DNA from: Pseudomonas sp. B21-015
GTDB taxonomy: Bacteria; Pseudomonadota; Gammaproteobacteria; Pseudomonadales; Pseudomonadaceae
DNA: 64,000 nucleotides
Assembly: GCF_024749285.1 (NCBI RefSeq)
Contig: NZ_CP087196.1
Coordinates: 744,001 to 808,000 of the forward strand
Direction of reading: 5' to 3'
The position numbers and the translations under genes are program-made. The notes below the pieces were generated by a model, which did not search any database, had not been told where the DNA came from, and saw only the letters and a list, made by a program, of their open reading frames with translations. This document shows, in pieces, positions 19,859 to 28,162 of this stretch; the first letter of the stretch is position 1; each line of letters starts with the position of its first letter.

Positions 19859-20879
19859 TGGAGATTTCCTTGAGGCGCGTGGAGGCGATGTAGAAGAGTT
19901 CACCGCCCTCAACGCGAGTGGCGCCGGGCGGGTTGATCGAAGGGTGGCGGGCGCCTTTGGCGCGGTAGCCGATAAGGGTAGCGTTGTGGCGTTCTTTCAT
20001 CTGTGCGTACAGATCGCCGAACGTTGCTTCAAAAGCCTCGGGCAGTTTCATCAGGTATTGGGTGGCGCCTTGGCCCACGCAAAGCAATTCATTGATGACC
20101 ACAGACGAGCCCGGGTCCTGAGAGGCACGCACCAACATCTCGATGGCCATGCTTGAGGTGCATTCCAGGCTGGGGGCGTAGGCGCTGGCGAGCGCGGCGA
20201 TTTCACTTTCATTGAAGTGGGCGACCACATGCCCGACAGGGCTCAGTTGATTGACCGCCAGCACGGTGGCCAGGGTCAGATCGTCTGAATGGGTTCGCAC
20301 CAGTACGCGTTCGGCGCCAGGCACGCCGGCCCGCAGCAAAAGCGCGGCAGCGGACAGGCTTTCGCCTTTGATAAAGGCCGCTTTGCCCGGCATGGGGTTT
20401 TCTTCAAGGGTGCAATCGCAAATGACGATCAGGTTGTCATTGGACGTTTCGTCCTGCAGCAGTAATTCAATCACCCGCTCGCTGGTCGCGCCTTCCCAGC
20501 CGATGAGAACGGTGTGGCCGACCTTGCCGGTGAAATCGCCTTTGCCCTTCATGCCTTTTCTCCATACATCGATGACACTGCTGGTGGTTTTGCCGATGGC
20601 TGCCGTCAGCAGCGCAATGCCCCCGAGCATGACCCAGGTAGCCACGAAAATCCGTCCCGCGGATGTCTGCGGCGCGAGATCGCCGTAGCCGACGGTGAGT
20701 GTGGTGGTGAGATAGAAGTAGATAAACGTGGCGGGGGCGATGAGGTGTTGTTCGCCCAGAAGCGCCAGGCCCAGCCAAGCCGTGGTCATGTGTATGCCCA
20801 AGGCAATGGCCAGGCCCGCCCAGCCGAACCGATGGAAGAAGGACGAGGCGTACGCACGCAACAAAAGGAAAATCGACAT
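19845..20879 (-). CDS. K+-channel-like protein with cytoplasmic RCK/TrkA-N-type domain
   Basis: This 344-residue protein has a two-helix pore module. A helix near 17-40 is followed by a pore loop with the potassium selectivity filter TVGYGD (62-67) and a helix near 78-98. A basic linker leads to a Rossmann-like regulatory domain (GHTVLIGWEGATSERVIELLL...IVICDC) and a small C-terminal domain. This is the MthK-like plan for ligand-gated K+ conductance; the nucleotide-binding glycine pattern is degenerate (GWEGAT). It lies inside the yjf cluster between the rhomboid and yjfK, which suggests coupling of membrane potential to this envelope system. Confidence 0.88.
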   Translation of the reverse strand: MSIFLLLRAYASSFFHRFGWAGLAIALGIHMTTAWLGLALLGEQHLIAPATFIYFYLTTTLTVGYGDLAPQTSAGRIFVATWVMLGGIALLTAAIGKTTSSVIDVWRKGMKGKGDFTGKVGHTVLIGWEGATSERVIELLLQDETSNDNLIVICDCTLEENPMPGKAAFIKGESLSAAALLLRAGVPGAERVLVRTHSDDLTLATVLAVNQLSPVGHVVAHFNESEIAALASAYAPSLECTSSMAIEMLVRASQDPGSSVVINELLCVGQGATQYLMKLPEAFEATFGDLYAQMKERHNATLIGYRAKGARHPSINPPGATRVEGGELFYIASTRLKEISNGMV

Positions 20880-20952
20880 TACATCCCTGACTCCGTGGGG
20901 GGGCTCATTCCTGGCGACGTAATCGCTCTGGCGTCTGAGTGCTCAAGTGCGG

Positions 20953-21516
20953 TTACCGGGCGGCATTAAACCTGCTGCGCGGCGTAGATAAAAGTACCTT
21001 GGCTGCAATAAACCCGGCGATCGCACTAAAAATATGCCCTTCGAAGGAAATGCCCCGGCGAGGAAGGAAGCCAAAAATCAGCCCGCCATAGAGCAGGGCG
21101 ACGACACTGGCCGTTATCAGGTTGCTCCAGCTTCTCTGGAACCAGGCGCGCGACAGGAGGTACGCCCACAGCCCGAATACCCATCCGCTGGCACCGATGT
21201 GTACGCCTGCAAAACCGAACAGCCAGATCAGCGAGCCGCCCAGCAGAATAATGATAGCGCTGACGGCCACGAACCGATTGAGCCCTTCGATAATGACCAG
21301 AGTACCGAGGATCAAGAAGGCAATCAGGTTGGCGCTCAGGTGTGCAAAGGATGAGTGCAAGAAAGGCGAGGTGATGATGCCGGCCAGTCCGTGCAATGTT
21401 CTCGGCACCAGGCCGAAGGCAGTAAGGCTGTAGCCGGTCGCCGCATTGAGCAGATGCAGCGCAACCATGAAGAGGGCTACGCCTGCGATTGTCTTGAAAC
21501 CCTTCAGGGCATCCAT
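20953..21516 (-). CDS. Rhomboid-family intramembrane serine protease
   Basis: This 187-residue protein has about six predicted helices. The catalytic dyad is intact: Ser110 in GASG and His161 in FEGHIFSAIAGF. The oxyanion/loop motif of bacterial rhomboids is present (His54, His59 and Asn63 in FLHSSFAHLSANL). It should cleave membrane-anchored substrates within or near the bilayer. No GlpG-like N-terminal cytoplasmic domain is present. A REP pair separates it from pspA upstream; the channel gene follows 73 bp later. Confidence 0.92.
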   Translation of the reverse strand: MDALKGFKTIAGVALFMVALHLLNAATGYSLTAFGLVPRTLHGLAGIITSPFLHSSFAHLSANLIAFLILGTLVIIEGLNRFVAVSAIIILLGGSLIWLFGFAGVHIGASGWVFGLWAYLLSRAWFQRSWSNLITASVVALLYGGLIFGFLPRRGISFEGHIFSAIAGFIAAKVLLSTPRSRFNAAR

Positions 21517-21565
21517 CCTTGACCTCGACTCAACTCGACTCGACGAAAATTGAAGCGCAACCCAT

Positions 21566-21653
21566 TGTGGGAGCGAGCCTGCTCGCGAAGCGTTGTGTCA
21601 GCAACATTGATGTCGACTGACACTCCCTCTTCGCGAGCAGGCTCGCTCCCACA
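21566..21653. repeat. REP pair between pspA and the rhomboid gene
   Basis: Two inverted REP units (tgtgggagcgagcctgctcg and its complement) flank a short spacer. It sits inside the probable yjf operon and may stabilise the upstream yjfI-pspA message or reduce downstream expression. Confidence 0.9.
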
Positions 21654-21679
21654 GGTTATGCATCCGGCACGTGAGTCGA

Positions 21680-22378
21680 TTACTCGGCCGATTTTTTCTT
21701 CAGGCGTTCCAGGATCGCATTGGCGCTGCCTTCGTTCGGCGTGATGCCGGCTTCGCGCAGCTTGCGCTCCAGGTCGGTGCCGGTCGACGCATCGGCCAGT
21801 TCGTCCTGGGCTTGCAGTTCAGCGGCGCGTTGCTGTTGCTTGGCTTGCAGACGGTTCAGCGTACCGACAGCGGTTTCCAGCTTGCCGTTGGCGCCGCCAC
21901 TGGCGATCGAAGCGCTGACCTGGGCTTTCTGGACGCTCTCGCGAGCCTTGGCCATGTCCACTTGCTGACGCAGGCTTTTGATGCGGTTTTCGGCCTTGGT
22001 GATGTCTTTGCGCATGTTGTCTGCGTAACCGCCGAATTCGGTGGCCTGCTTTTGCTCGACATCCAGTTCATTGGTCAGGGTCGAAATGGCTTCGGCCACT
22101 TCCAGTGCCAGGTCTTCGCGATTGGCCTGGATTGCGGACAGGGCCTTGGATTCCAGGTCCTTGATCTTGGCGTTGTACTCGCTGACGCGATCAGCCGACA
22201 GTTTGTGCTTGGCCATGATGGTGACCAGCTCGCGCTTGGCGTTGGCCAGCGCGCTGTCAGCATCGCGAATTTCCTGGTCGAGGATGCGCAGGGCCTGTTG
22301 GTCGACGATCGATTCGCCGACTTCATTGGCACCGCCACGCAGCGCGGTGAACAATTTGCTCCAGATGGACTGAGTCAT
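21680..22378 (-). CDS. PspA/IM30 family membrane-stress protein (YjfJ type)
   Basis: This 232-residue protein is almost entirely alpha-helical and coiled-coil, with the family start MTQSIWSKLFTALRGGANEVGESIVD and the segment RILDQEIRDADSALANAKREL. PspA proteins bind anionic membranes and oligomerise as ESCRT-III-like scaffolds that limit proton leakage. No pspBC or pspF genes are nearby and no sigma54 promoter was found, so its control differs from the classical phage-shock operon. It is 24 bp downstream of yjfI. Confidence 0.93.
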   Translation of the reverse strand: MTQSIWSKLFTALRGGANEVGESIVDQQALRILDQEIRDADSALANAKRELVTIMAKHKLSADRVSEYNAKIKDLESKALSAIQANREDLALEVAEAISTLTNELDVEQKQATEFGGYADNMRKDITKAENRIKSLRQQVDMAKARESVQKAQVSASIASGGANGKLETAVGTLNRLQAKQQQRAAELQAQDELADASTGTDLERKLREAGITPNEGSANAILERLKKKSAE

Positions 22379-22402
22379 TGGATATTTCCTGTTCCCGAAT
22401 AA

Positions 22403-23092
22403 TTAATTGAAAAAGCGTTCGAAGGCTTCACTGGCGCGCTGGACGTTGTCGACGAGGGTTTTGACCTCGGTCACGACGTTGGTCAGGCTGGAGTCGGAGC
22501 TCAGTGCGCCGAACATGTTGTAAACGATCTGCCCGTTAGGCATGGACTCGATACCGATCGAGGACAACGGGAACATTTCCCGGCTGCGCAGAACGGCATC
22601 GTTGAAGGCCGGTACATCGTTGATGGACTCGACATCGACCAGAACGGTATCGACGATGATCTGATCGCCAACCACTGCGATGTAAATCGGCAAGCCACCG
22701 AAATCGTTCATTTCCAGCTTGATGCTGGATTCGGAGCCTTGAACGAGGGAAAGGGTGATGTCGTTCGCAATCACTTCGTCGAGGGCCTGAAGGGCGCTGT
22801 AGAGGCGATCGATGTTCCAGTTATTACCTGCGCTCATGTAATTCTCCGACATGAATGAGCCAGCCAGAATCGGTTGGCGTAGCTGTTTCTCCATCTGCTT
22901 GAGCAGGCTTCGGTTTTCGGGAAGCACCCAAGTCTCGTGTTTCACATACCCGGCGGCACCCAGGCCCGCGCGCATCTGCTTCATGTAGAAGCTGGATGGT
23001 TTTTTCGCGGAGGGTTTCGAGCGCTCTCCCTTGCGACTCGCCGAATCGGTAACAGACCCGGTAGGCGGATCTGATGGAGAGCTGCTGTTCAT
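22403..23092 (-). CDS. DUF2170 protein, YjfI family
   Basis: This 229-residue protein is the first gene of the cluster. It has a basic, Ser/Pro-rich N-terminal extension (about 1-35), a short helical segment (FYMKQMRAGLGAAGYVKHETWVLP), and then a DUF2170 domain (NWNIDRLYSALQALDEVI onward) with a mixed beta structure. The extension is longer than the bare DUF2170 domain; an internal Met-Ser at 22838-22836 (MSAGNNWNIDRL) could start a domain-only form. Function is unknown; it is always found with PspA-like genes. Confidence 0.8.
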   Translation of the reverse strand: MNSSSPSDPPTGSVTDSASRKGERSKPSAKKPSSFYMKQMRAGLGAAGYVKHETWVLPENRSLLKQMEKQLRQPILAGSFMSENYMSAGNNWNIDRLYSALQALDEVIANDITLSLVQGSESSIKLEMNDFGGLPIYIAVVGDQIIVDTVLVDVESINDVPAFNDAVLRSREMFPLSSIGIESMPNGQIVYNMFGALSSDSSLTNVVTEVKTLVDNVQRASEAFERFFN

Positions 23093-23118
23093 GATGCTGA
23101 CCCCGTTGTGAAAAAATA

Positions 23119-23176
23119 CTCACGCGTGAGAAACACTACAGGCAATTTTTGCGGCCTTCAATAGCTCACGCGTGAG
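23119..23176 (-). promoter_or_regulatory. Promoter of the yjf cluster bracketed by two identical palindromes
   Basis: Two perfect copies of the 12-bp palindrome ctcacgcgtgag occur at 23165-23176 and 23119-23130. Between them, on the minus strand, are a -35-like TTGAAG (23161-23156) and a -10-like TAGTGT (23138-23133) with 17-bp spacing. Each palindrome lies only 2-3 bp outside a promoter box, the geometry of an operator that blocks polymerase. The first codon of yjfI is 26 bp beyond the inner palindrome. The cognate regulator is not encoded nearby. Confidence 0.65.
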
Positions 23177-23250
23177 ATTTTTTCGACTGTTGCACAGGTG
23201 TATGACAAAAGAAGGTCTATCACTCAATGCCAGTCAGTTAAGCGCAATCC

Positions 23251-23340
23251 TGTGGGAGCGGGCTTGCCCGCGATAGCGATGTAACAGTCAACAAAGATGT
23301 TGGATGTGATGGCCTCATCGCGGGCAAGCCCGCTCCCACA
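23251..23340. repeat. REP pair between yjfI promoter and isochorismatase gene
   Basis: Inverted units beginning tgtgggagcgggcttgcccg and ending with the complement enclose a spacer of about 40 bp. The pair lies downstream of the isochorismatase stop codon (minus strand is read first at 23900) and upstream of the yjf promoter. Confidence 0.9.
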
Positions 23341-23351
23341 GGTTCCTCATC

Positions 23352-23900
23352 TTAATCAGCCAGAAAATCGTCAGTGGACACCACGCTTGCATAAGCAAAA
23401 CCCAGGGCCGACATGAAGGCGGCGTGTACGTGGGCTGCCGGAACCGTCAGACCGTTGAACTCCAGATCACGGGTGGCGCAGGCATCGTGGACGACGGTGA
23501 CGGTGTAGCCAAGATCTGCCGCGGCACGGGTGATGCCGTCGATGCACATGTGGCTCATGCTCCCGACCACCACCAGGTGCTCGATGCCTTGCTGGTCGAG
23601 GATTGACTCCAGTTCGGTTTCGCGGAATGAGTTGGTGAAGTGCTTGAGCACCACCGGTTCGTCGGCACGGTTGAGAACTTTGGGATGCAACTTCGCGCCG
23701 TCGGAGCCCGGGGTGAAGAACGGTGCGGCGTCGGAGGTGAATTCGTGGCGGATATGCACCACCGGATCACCGGCCTCGCGAAACGCCTGAATCAACCGTG
23801 CGGCGTTGTCCGCTGCGGCGTCGGCGCCCGCCAGCGGCCACTTGCCTTGGGGGAAGTAGTCGTTCTGGATATCGACTACGATGAGTGCTTGCTTGGCCAT
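23352..23900 (-). CDS. Isochorismatase-family cysteine hydrolase
   Basis: This 182-residue cytoplasmic enzyme has the family triad: Asp10 (VVDIQNDY), Lys86 (VVLKHFTNSF) and Cys119 (GSMSHMCIDG). The family hydrolyses amides such as nicotinamide, N-carbamoyl compounds or isochorismate; the substrate cannot be read here. The open frame extends to 24122, but the ATG at 23900 (MAKQALIVVDIQND) is the family N-terminus. It is divergent from the GlxA-type regulator across about 100 bp, so that protein probably controls it. Confidence 0.92.
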   Translation of the reverse strand: MAKQALIVVDIQNDYFPQGKWPLAGADAAADNAARLIQAFREAGDPVVHIRHEFTSDAAPFFTPGSDGAKLHPKVLNRADEPVVLKHFTNSFRETELESILDQQGIEHLVVVGSMSHMCIDGITRAAADLGYTVTVVHDACATRDLEFNGLTVPAAHVHAAFMSALGFAYASVVSTDDFLAD

Positions 23901-24002
23901 GACTGTTTCCTCGAAGTGTGTGTTGGCTGTGGAATGTAGTATTGGCGCTGGCCGTTCGTTCGAGGATTGGCCGCACCGACAATAGAAGGGGGAAAACTGA
24001 CA

Positions 24003-24998
24003 ATGGGAGTCGAAAGGGCAGTCGCCGAACTGGGGGTACTGATCTATCCCGGTGCGCAGATGGCAGCGGTGCATGGGTTGACGGACCTGTTTGGCGTGGC
24101 CAACCGGATCGCCGCCGAGCATCAGACGGCACAGCTACCGTTGCTGCGGGTCAGCCATTGGCAGGTCGAGGGCGATCAGGTGCTCGAGCGGGTCTATGAC
24201 ACTCATCCAGGCCCGGCCGGCGCGTTGGTTGCCGTGTTGATCCCACCCTCGATCGGAGGCTTTTCCGAGGGACAGGCGCCCCAGGGGTTGATTCGCTGGA
24301 TTCGACAGCAACATGCCAGCGGCGCGACCCTCGGCGGGGTCTGCGTGGGTTCTATTCTGTTGGCCGAAAGCGGCCTGCTCGACGGCCGTAGCGCCACCAC
24401 CCACTGGACTTCGGCTAAATCTTTCGCCGAGCGTTACCCCGCGGTAAAGCTCAAGGCCGACACGCCCATCGTCGACGACGGTGATCTGATCACCACCGCC
24501 GGGCTGATGGCCTGGTCAGAGCTGGGGTTACGGTTGGTGGACCGCTTGCTGGGGCCGAGCATCGCCACCGGCACGGCGCGGTTTCTGGTGGTGGAACACA
24601 GCGACAGCGCGAGCGAGTGCGGCAGTAACTTTTCACCGATTCTCAACCATGGCGATGGGTTGATTCTCAAGGTTCAGCACTGGCTGCAAAGCACCGGGGC
24701 GACCGATGTCTCGTTGGCGGCGATGGCCGAACGGGCGGGGCTGGAAGAGCGTACTTTCCTGCGGCGGTTCCGTGCAGCGACCGGGTTGAAACCCACCGAG
24801 TATTGCCAGCATCTGCGAGTCGGCAAGGCGCGGGAAATGCTCGAATTCACCAACGGCACCATTGATCACATTGCCTGGACCGTGGGCTATCAGGACCCGA
24901 GTGCGTTTCGCGCAACGTTCAAGAAGATTACCGGGCTGGCGCCGAGTGATTACCGGGCACGGTTTGGGGTTACGCCGATCGCGGTCATGGCTCGGTAG
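24003..24998 (+). CDS. GlxA-type transcriptional regulator (DJ-1/PfpI domain plus AraC HTH)
   Basis: This 331-residue regulator has an N-terminal DJ-1/PfpI-like domain (about 8-190, with GGVCVGSILLAESGLLDG at the nucleophile elbow) and a C-terminal AraC-type DNA-binding domain (about 225-320: VSLAAMAERAGLEERTFLRRF, then VGYQDPSAFRATFKKITG). The ATG at 24003 is chosen because AAGGGGGAA lies upstream; the frame is open from a TTG at 23967. The divergent isochorismatase gene is the likely target. Confidence 0.9.
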   Translation: MGVERAVAELGVLIYPGAQMAAVHGLTDLFGVANRIAAEHQTAQLPLLRVSHWQVEGDQVLERVYDTHPGPAGALVAVLIPPSIGGFSEGQAPQGLIRWIRQQHASGATLGGVCVGSILLAESGLLDGRSATTHWTSAKSFAERYPAVKLKADTPIVDDGDLITTAGLMAWSELGLRLVDRLLGPSIATGTARFLVVEHSDSASECGSNFSPILNHGDGLILKVQHWLQSTGATDVSLAAMAERAGLEERTFLRRFRAATGLKPTEYCQHLRVGKAREMLEFTNGTIDHIAWTVGYQDPSAFRATFKKITGLAPSDYRARFGVTPIAVMAR

Positions 24999-25179
24999 CG
25001 GGCTTTGGTCGTGCAAAATGCCGGGAATATTGAAAGGTGTCGTGCAGAATAAAACAGGCCTTGTGCCATCACGTAATTCGCAATTGGCTGATTTGAAACC
25101 TGTTTCTCTCCAGCCTCCGTTGGCCTGATCTCTGCACTCCTTCAATGACATTCATCACGCGCAGATTGAAGGGGAACGC

Positions 25180-26289
25180 ATGACCCCAACAAATCGCAAG
25201 AAACTGGTGCTCGCCCATTCGGTGCGACCCGATGCTCCGCTGCACGAAGTCGAAACCAATCGCGCGCTGGCCCGTTGGCTGGCACAGATCGTCGGGCTTG
25301 AATACGGCGGCAGCTACGACCTTCAATTGCACAGCGGCCGTGACCTTTATCTGTTGCCGACCCAGACGCTGGTAGGCGTCGCTGCTGCTCGGCAGCTGGG
25401 CGTCAAAGGGCCGGAGGATTTGTGGGGCGGTTACGTCGACCACGATTTCATCTGCACCAAAGCCATCAGTCATGGCTTGTTAAGCCGCTATGCGTTCGCC
25501 CCCGAAGGTTGGGCGCCCCTGTTTTCCGAGCGGGTCCGCAGCGTCGTGCTCGATGGCCTCAGCGTGTTCTCCCTGGACGATGCCCGCCCGGCAGCGGAGC
25601 ATCTGCTCTACAGCGGCCCGATCCGTATGAAGCCAATTCATGCCTGCGCCGGACGCGGTCAGGAAGTGATCAAAAGCCTCGGCCAGTTCGACGCCATCCT
25701 CGCTCGTCCCGATGCCAAAGCGTTGTTCACCGAAGGTGTGGTGCTGGAGCAGGACTTGACTGAGGTGATCACCCACAGTGTTGGTCAGAGTTTTATCGGC
25801 GACAACGTGCTGAGTTATTGCGGTGATCAATACTTGACCGAAGACGGGGAGGGTGAGCAGGTTTATGGCGGGTCCAACCTGTTGGTGGTGCAGGGCTATT
25901 ACGAGGATTTGCTGGCGCTGGAACTGCCGGATGAGGTGAGGCTGGCGATCCAGAAGGCGCAGGTGTTCGATAGCGCGGCGGATGAAGCCTACCCCGGTTT
26001 CTACGCCTCGCGGCGCAACTACGACATCGCCCAGGGGTTGGACTGTAACGGCCAACAACGCAGCGGCGTGCTCGAACAGTCCTGGCGCCTGGGCGGTGCC
26101 AGCAGTGCTGAAGTCGCGGCGCTGCAAAGCTTCGTCAACGACCCCGGCCTGCGCGCGATTCGCGTGTCGTCGGTCGAAACCTATACCGACCAACCGCTGC
26201 CGCTGAACGCCATTGAGGTCTACCGCGGACCGGCGGAACACAGTGACTTTCTTCTCAAGTACGTAACGGTCAAATCCTATGACGGCTAG
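25180..26289 (+). CDS. DUF3182 family protein, possibly ATP-grasp-like
   Basis: This 369-residue predicted cytoplasmic protein has no signal peptide. The middle shows a pattern that resembles an ATP-grasp site (IRMKPIHACAGRGQEVIKSL and later GVVLEQDLTEV), my inference rather than a known assignment. The C-terminal part contains YGGSNLLVVQGYYEDLL and DEAYPGFYASRRNYDIAQG. A GAAGGGGAA ribosome-binding site precedes the ATG. Its stop overlaps the hydrolase start by 11 bp, so the two are coupled. Function is unknown. Confidence 0.82.
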   Translation: MTPTNRKKLVLAHSVRPDAPLHEVETNRALARWLAQIVGLEYGGSYDLQLHSGRDLYLLPTQTLVGVAAARQLGVKGPEDLWGGYVDHDFICTKAISHGLLSRYAFAPEGWAPLFSERVRSVVLDGLSVFSLDDARPAAEHLLYSGPIRMKPIHACAGRGQEVIKSLGQFDAILARPDAKALFTEGVVLEQDLTEVITHSVGQSFIGDNVLSYCGDQYLTEDGEGEQVYGGSNLLVVQGYYEDLLALELPDEVRLAIQKAQVFDSAADEAYPGFYASRRNYDIAQGLDCNGQQRSGVLEQSWRLGGASSAEVAALQSFVNDPGLRAIRVSSVETYTDQPLPLNAIEVYRGPAEHSDFLLKYVTVKSYDG

Positions 26290-27037
26290 AAGCGAAACCA
26301 TTGCGATCGACATCGACGATGAACAGATGAGCGGGACCTTCCTCAGCCCCAAATCGAAAGTCCCGGGTGTGCTTTTCGTCCACGGTTGGGGCGGTAGTCA
26401 GGAGCGTGACCTGGAACGCGCCAAAGGCATTGCCGGGTTGGGTTGCGTATGTCTGACGTTCGACTTGCGCGGCCATACCGGCGGGACCGGTATTCCGTTG
26501 TCCCGGGTGACCCGCGAAGACAACCTGCGCGACCTGCTGGCGGCCTACGATCGCTTGCTCGCCCATCCGGCGCTCGATACCTCCGCGATCGCGGTGGTCG
26601 GCACCAGTTATGGCGGTTATCTGGCAGCGATCCTGACGACGTTACGCCCTGTGCGCTGGTTGGCGCTGCGAGTGCCGGCGCTGTATCGCGACGACTTTTG
26701 GCACACGCCCAAGCGTGAATTGGACAAGGTCGATTTACGCGATTACCGCAACACACGGGTCCGCGCTGACAGCAATCGCGCACTGCATGCCTGTTCGCAA
26801 TTTACCGGGGATGTGTTGCTGGTGGAGTCCGAGACCGACGCCTATGTACCCCATGCGACGATCATGAGTTACCGCGCTGCGTGTCAGCGGACCCACTCGT
26901 TGACCCACCGGATTATCGACGGTGCCGATCACGCCTTGAGCGAGCCTGTCTCGCAACAGGCGTACACCTCGATCCTTGTGGGCTGGATCACGGAAATGGT
27001 GGTGGGCGAGCGGTTGAGCATTATCCAGTCAACATGA
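26279..27037 (+). CDS. Alpha/beta hydrolase
   Basis: This 252-residue serine hydrolase has the nucleophile elbow GTSYGGY (Ser110), an oxyanion segment VHGWGGS, a probable acid in ESETDAYVPH and the catalytic His in GADHALSE. There is no signal peptide. It could be an esterase or a peptidase-like acyl hydrolase. Translational coupling to DUF3182 suggests the two act on the same molecule, which is unknown. Confidence 0.87.
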   Translation: MTARSETIAIDIDDEQMSGTFLSPKSKVPGVLFVHGWGGSQERDLERAKGIAGLGCVCLTFDLRGHTGGTGIPLSRVTREDNLRDLLAAYDRLLAHPALDTSAIAVVGTSYGGYLAAILTTLRPVRWLALRVPALYRDDFWHTPKRELDKVDLRDYRNTRVRADSNRALHACSQFTGDVLLVESETDAYVPHATIMSYRAACQRTHSLTHRIIDGADHALSEPVSQQAYTSILVGWITEMVVGERLSIIQST

Positions 27038-27059
27038 TGTGGGTGTTCTTGCGATCATT

Positions 27060-27152
27060 CGCGAGCAAGCCCGCTCCCACAGTTGTTTTCTGCTGTTCAC
27101 ACATTCTGTGCTCACCGCAGATCCAGTGTGGGAGCGGGCTCGCTCGCGAAGG
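27060..27152. repeat. REP pair between convergent hydrolase and ybhN genes
   Basis: Inverted REP units (27060-27081 and 27127-27152) lie in the gap between two convergent genes, where such a pair may help terminate or stabilise both transcripts. Confidence 0.88.
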
Positions 27153-27175
27153 CGGCATCCGCTTCAGCGAATACC

Positions 27176-28162
27176 TCAAGAAGGTTTTTTCGAGATCCGC
27201 AACGACTTGGCCTTGGCTTCCACTACCAGGTACATCACCACGGTGATCAACAGCGGCAGAATGAAATAGATCGCCCGATAAGCAATCAACCCCGCCACCA
27301 GGCTTCCCCGCGAAACCTGGTGTTGCAGCAGCGCCACGAACACCGCCTCCAACACGCCGAGCCCGGCGGGAATATGGGTGATGACCCCGGCAATGGCGCT
27401 GATCAGCAACACGCCAAGCACCAGCGGATAGTCCAGTTTGCTCGGCAGCAGGGTGAAGATCACCGCCGCCATCAGTGACCAGTTCAGTGCGCCGAGGCCT
27501 AGTTGCAGGATCGCCATGTGCAGCGACGGCAGGTCGATTTCCACGCCGCGAATCGACCACTCCCGCCTCCTGGAAAACCGGCAGGCCGCCAAATATCCTG
27601 CACTCAATAGCAGCAACAACACGCCCACGCCTTGCAAGGCTTCGCTACTCAGCTTCCAGCCTGGCGGCATTCGCACCAGTCCGCTGCTGAACACAGTGCC
27701 GGCAATCACCATGTAACCGAACCAGTTGGTCGCCAGGCTCAGCCCGAGGATTTTCGCGATGTTGCCTTTACTCACGCCAAGCCGTGAATACAGCCTGTAA
27801 CGCATGGCGATGCCGCCGACCCAGGCGCTCAGGTTGAGATTGAAGGCATAGCTGATGATTCCCACCGGGAGGATCTGCCGCCAGGTCAGGTTCTGCCGGA
27901 TGTAGGTGCGGCCGATCAGGTCGAAACAGGCGTAAACCAGAAAACTCACCAGGGTCAGGCCTGATGCGATGATTAGCGTGCGTACTTTGAAATCGGCCAG
28001 CGTGTCGAATACTTCATCCCATTCGATGCGCTGGGCGAGCATCGTGAACAAAACGATCAACGCCAGGAAAAACAGCATCGTCAGAGGCTTTTTCCAGCGG
28101 CGCCAGAGGGGTTTGCCTGGCGTGTCGGAGTGCGGGGCAGGCTGCGCTTCGGAATGGCTCAT
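27176..28162 (-). CDS. ybhN: YbhN/UPF0104 integral membrane protein (lysylphosphatidylglycerol synthase TM-type)
   Basis: This 328-residue protein has about eight predicted membrane helices and the conserved segment NLNLSAWVGGIAMRYRLYSRLG. This region is shared with the flippase part of MprF, but the catalytic synthase domain is absent. The family is linked to lipid movement or regulation of lipid synthesis. It overlaps the clsB stop by ATGA, and the order ybhP-clsB-ybhN equals that in E. coli. Confidence 0.88.
   Translation of the reverse strand: MSHSEAQPAPHSDTPGKPLWRRWKKPLTMLFFLALIVLFTMLAQRIEWDEVFDTLADFKVRTLIIASGLTLVSFLVYACFDLIGRTYIRQNLTWRQILPVGIISYAFNLNLSAWVGGIAMRYRLYSRLGVSKGNIAKILGLSLATNWFGYMVIAGTVFSSGLVRMPPGWKLSSEALQGVGVLLLLLSAGYLAACRFSRRREWSIRGVEIDLPSLHMAILQLGLGALNWSLMAAVIFTLLPSKLDYPLVLGVLLISAIAGVITHIPAGLGVLEAVFVALLQHQVSRGSLVAGLIAYRAIYFILPLLITVVMYLVVEAKAKSLRISKKPS

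Noticed and set aside
23093..23250. Sigma54/PspF-type promoter for pspA
   Set aside because: No TGGCAC-N5-TTGCA match on the minus strand; a sigma70-like pair fits better.
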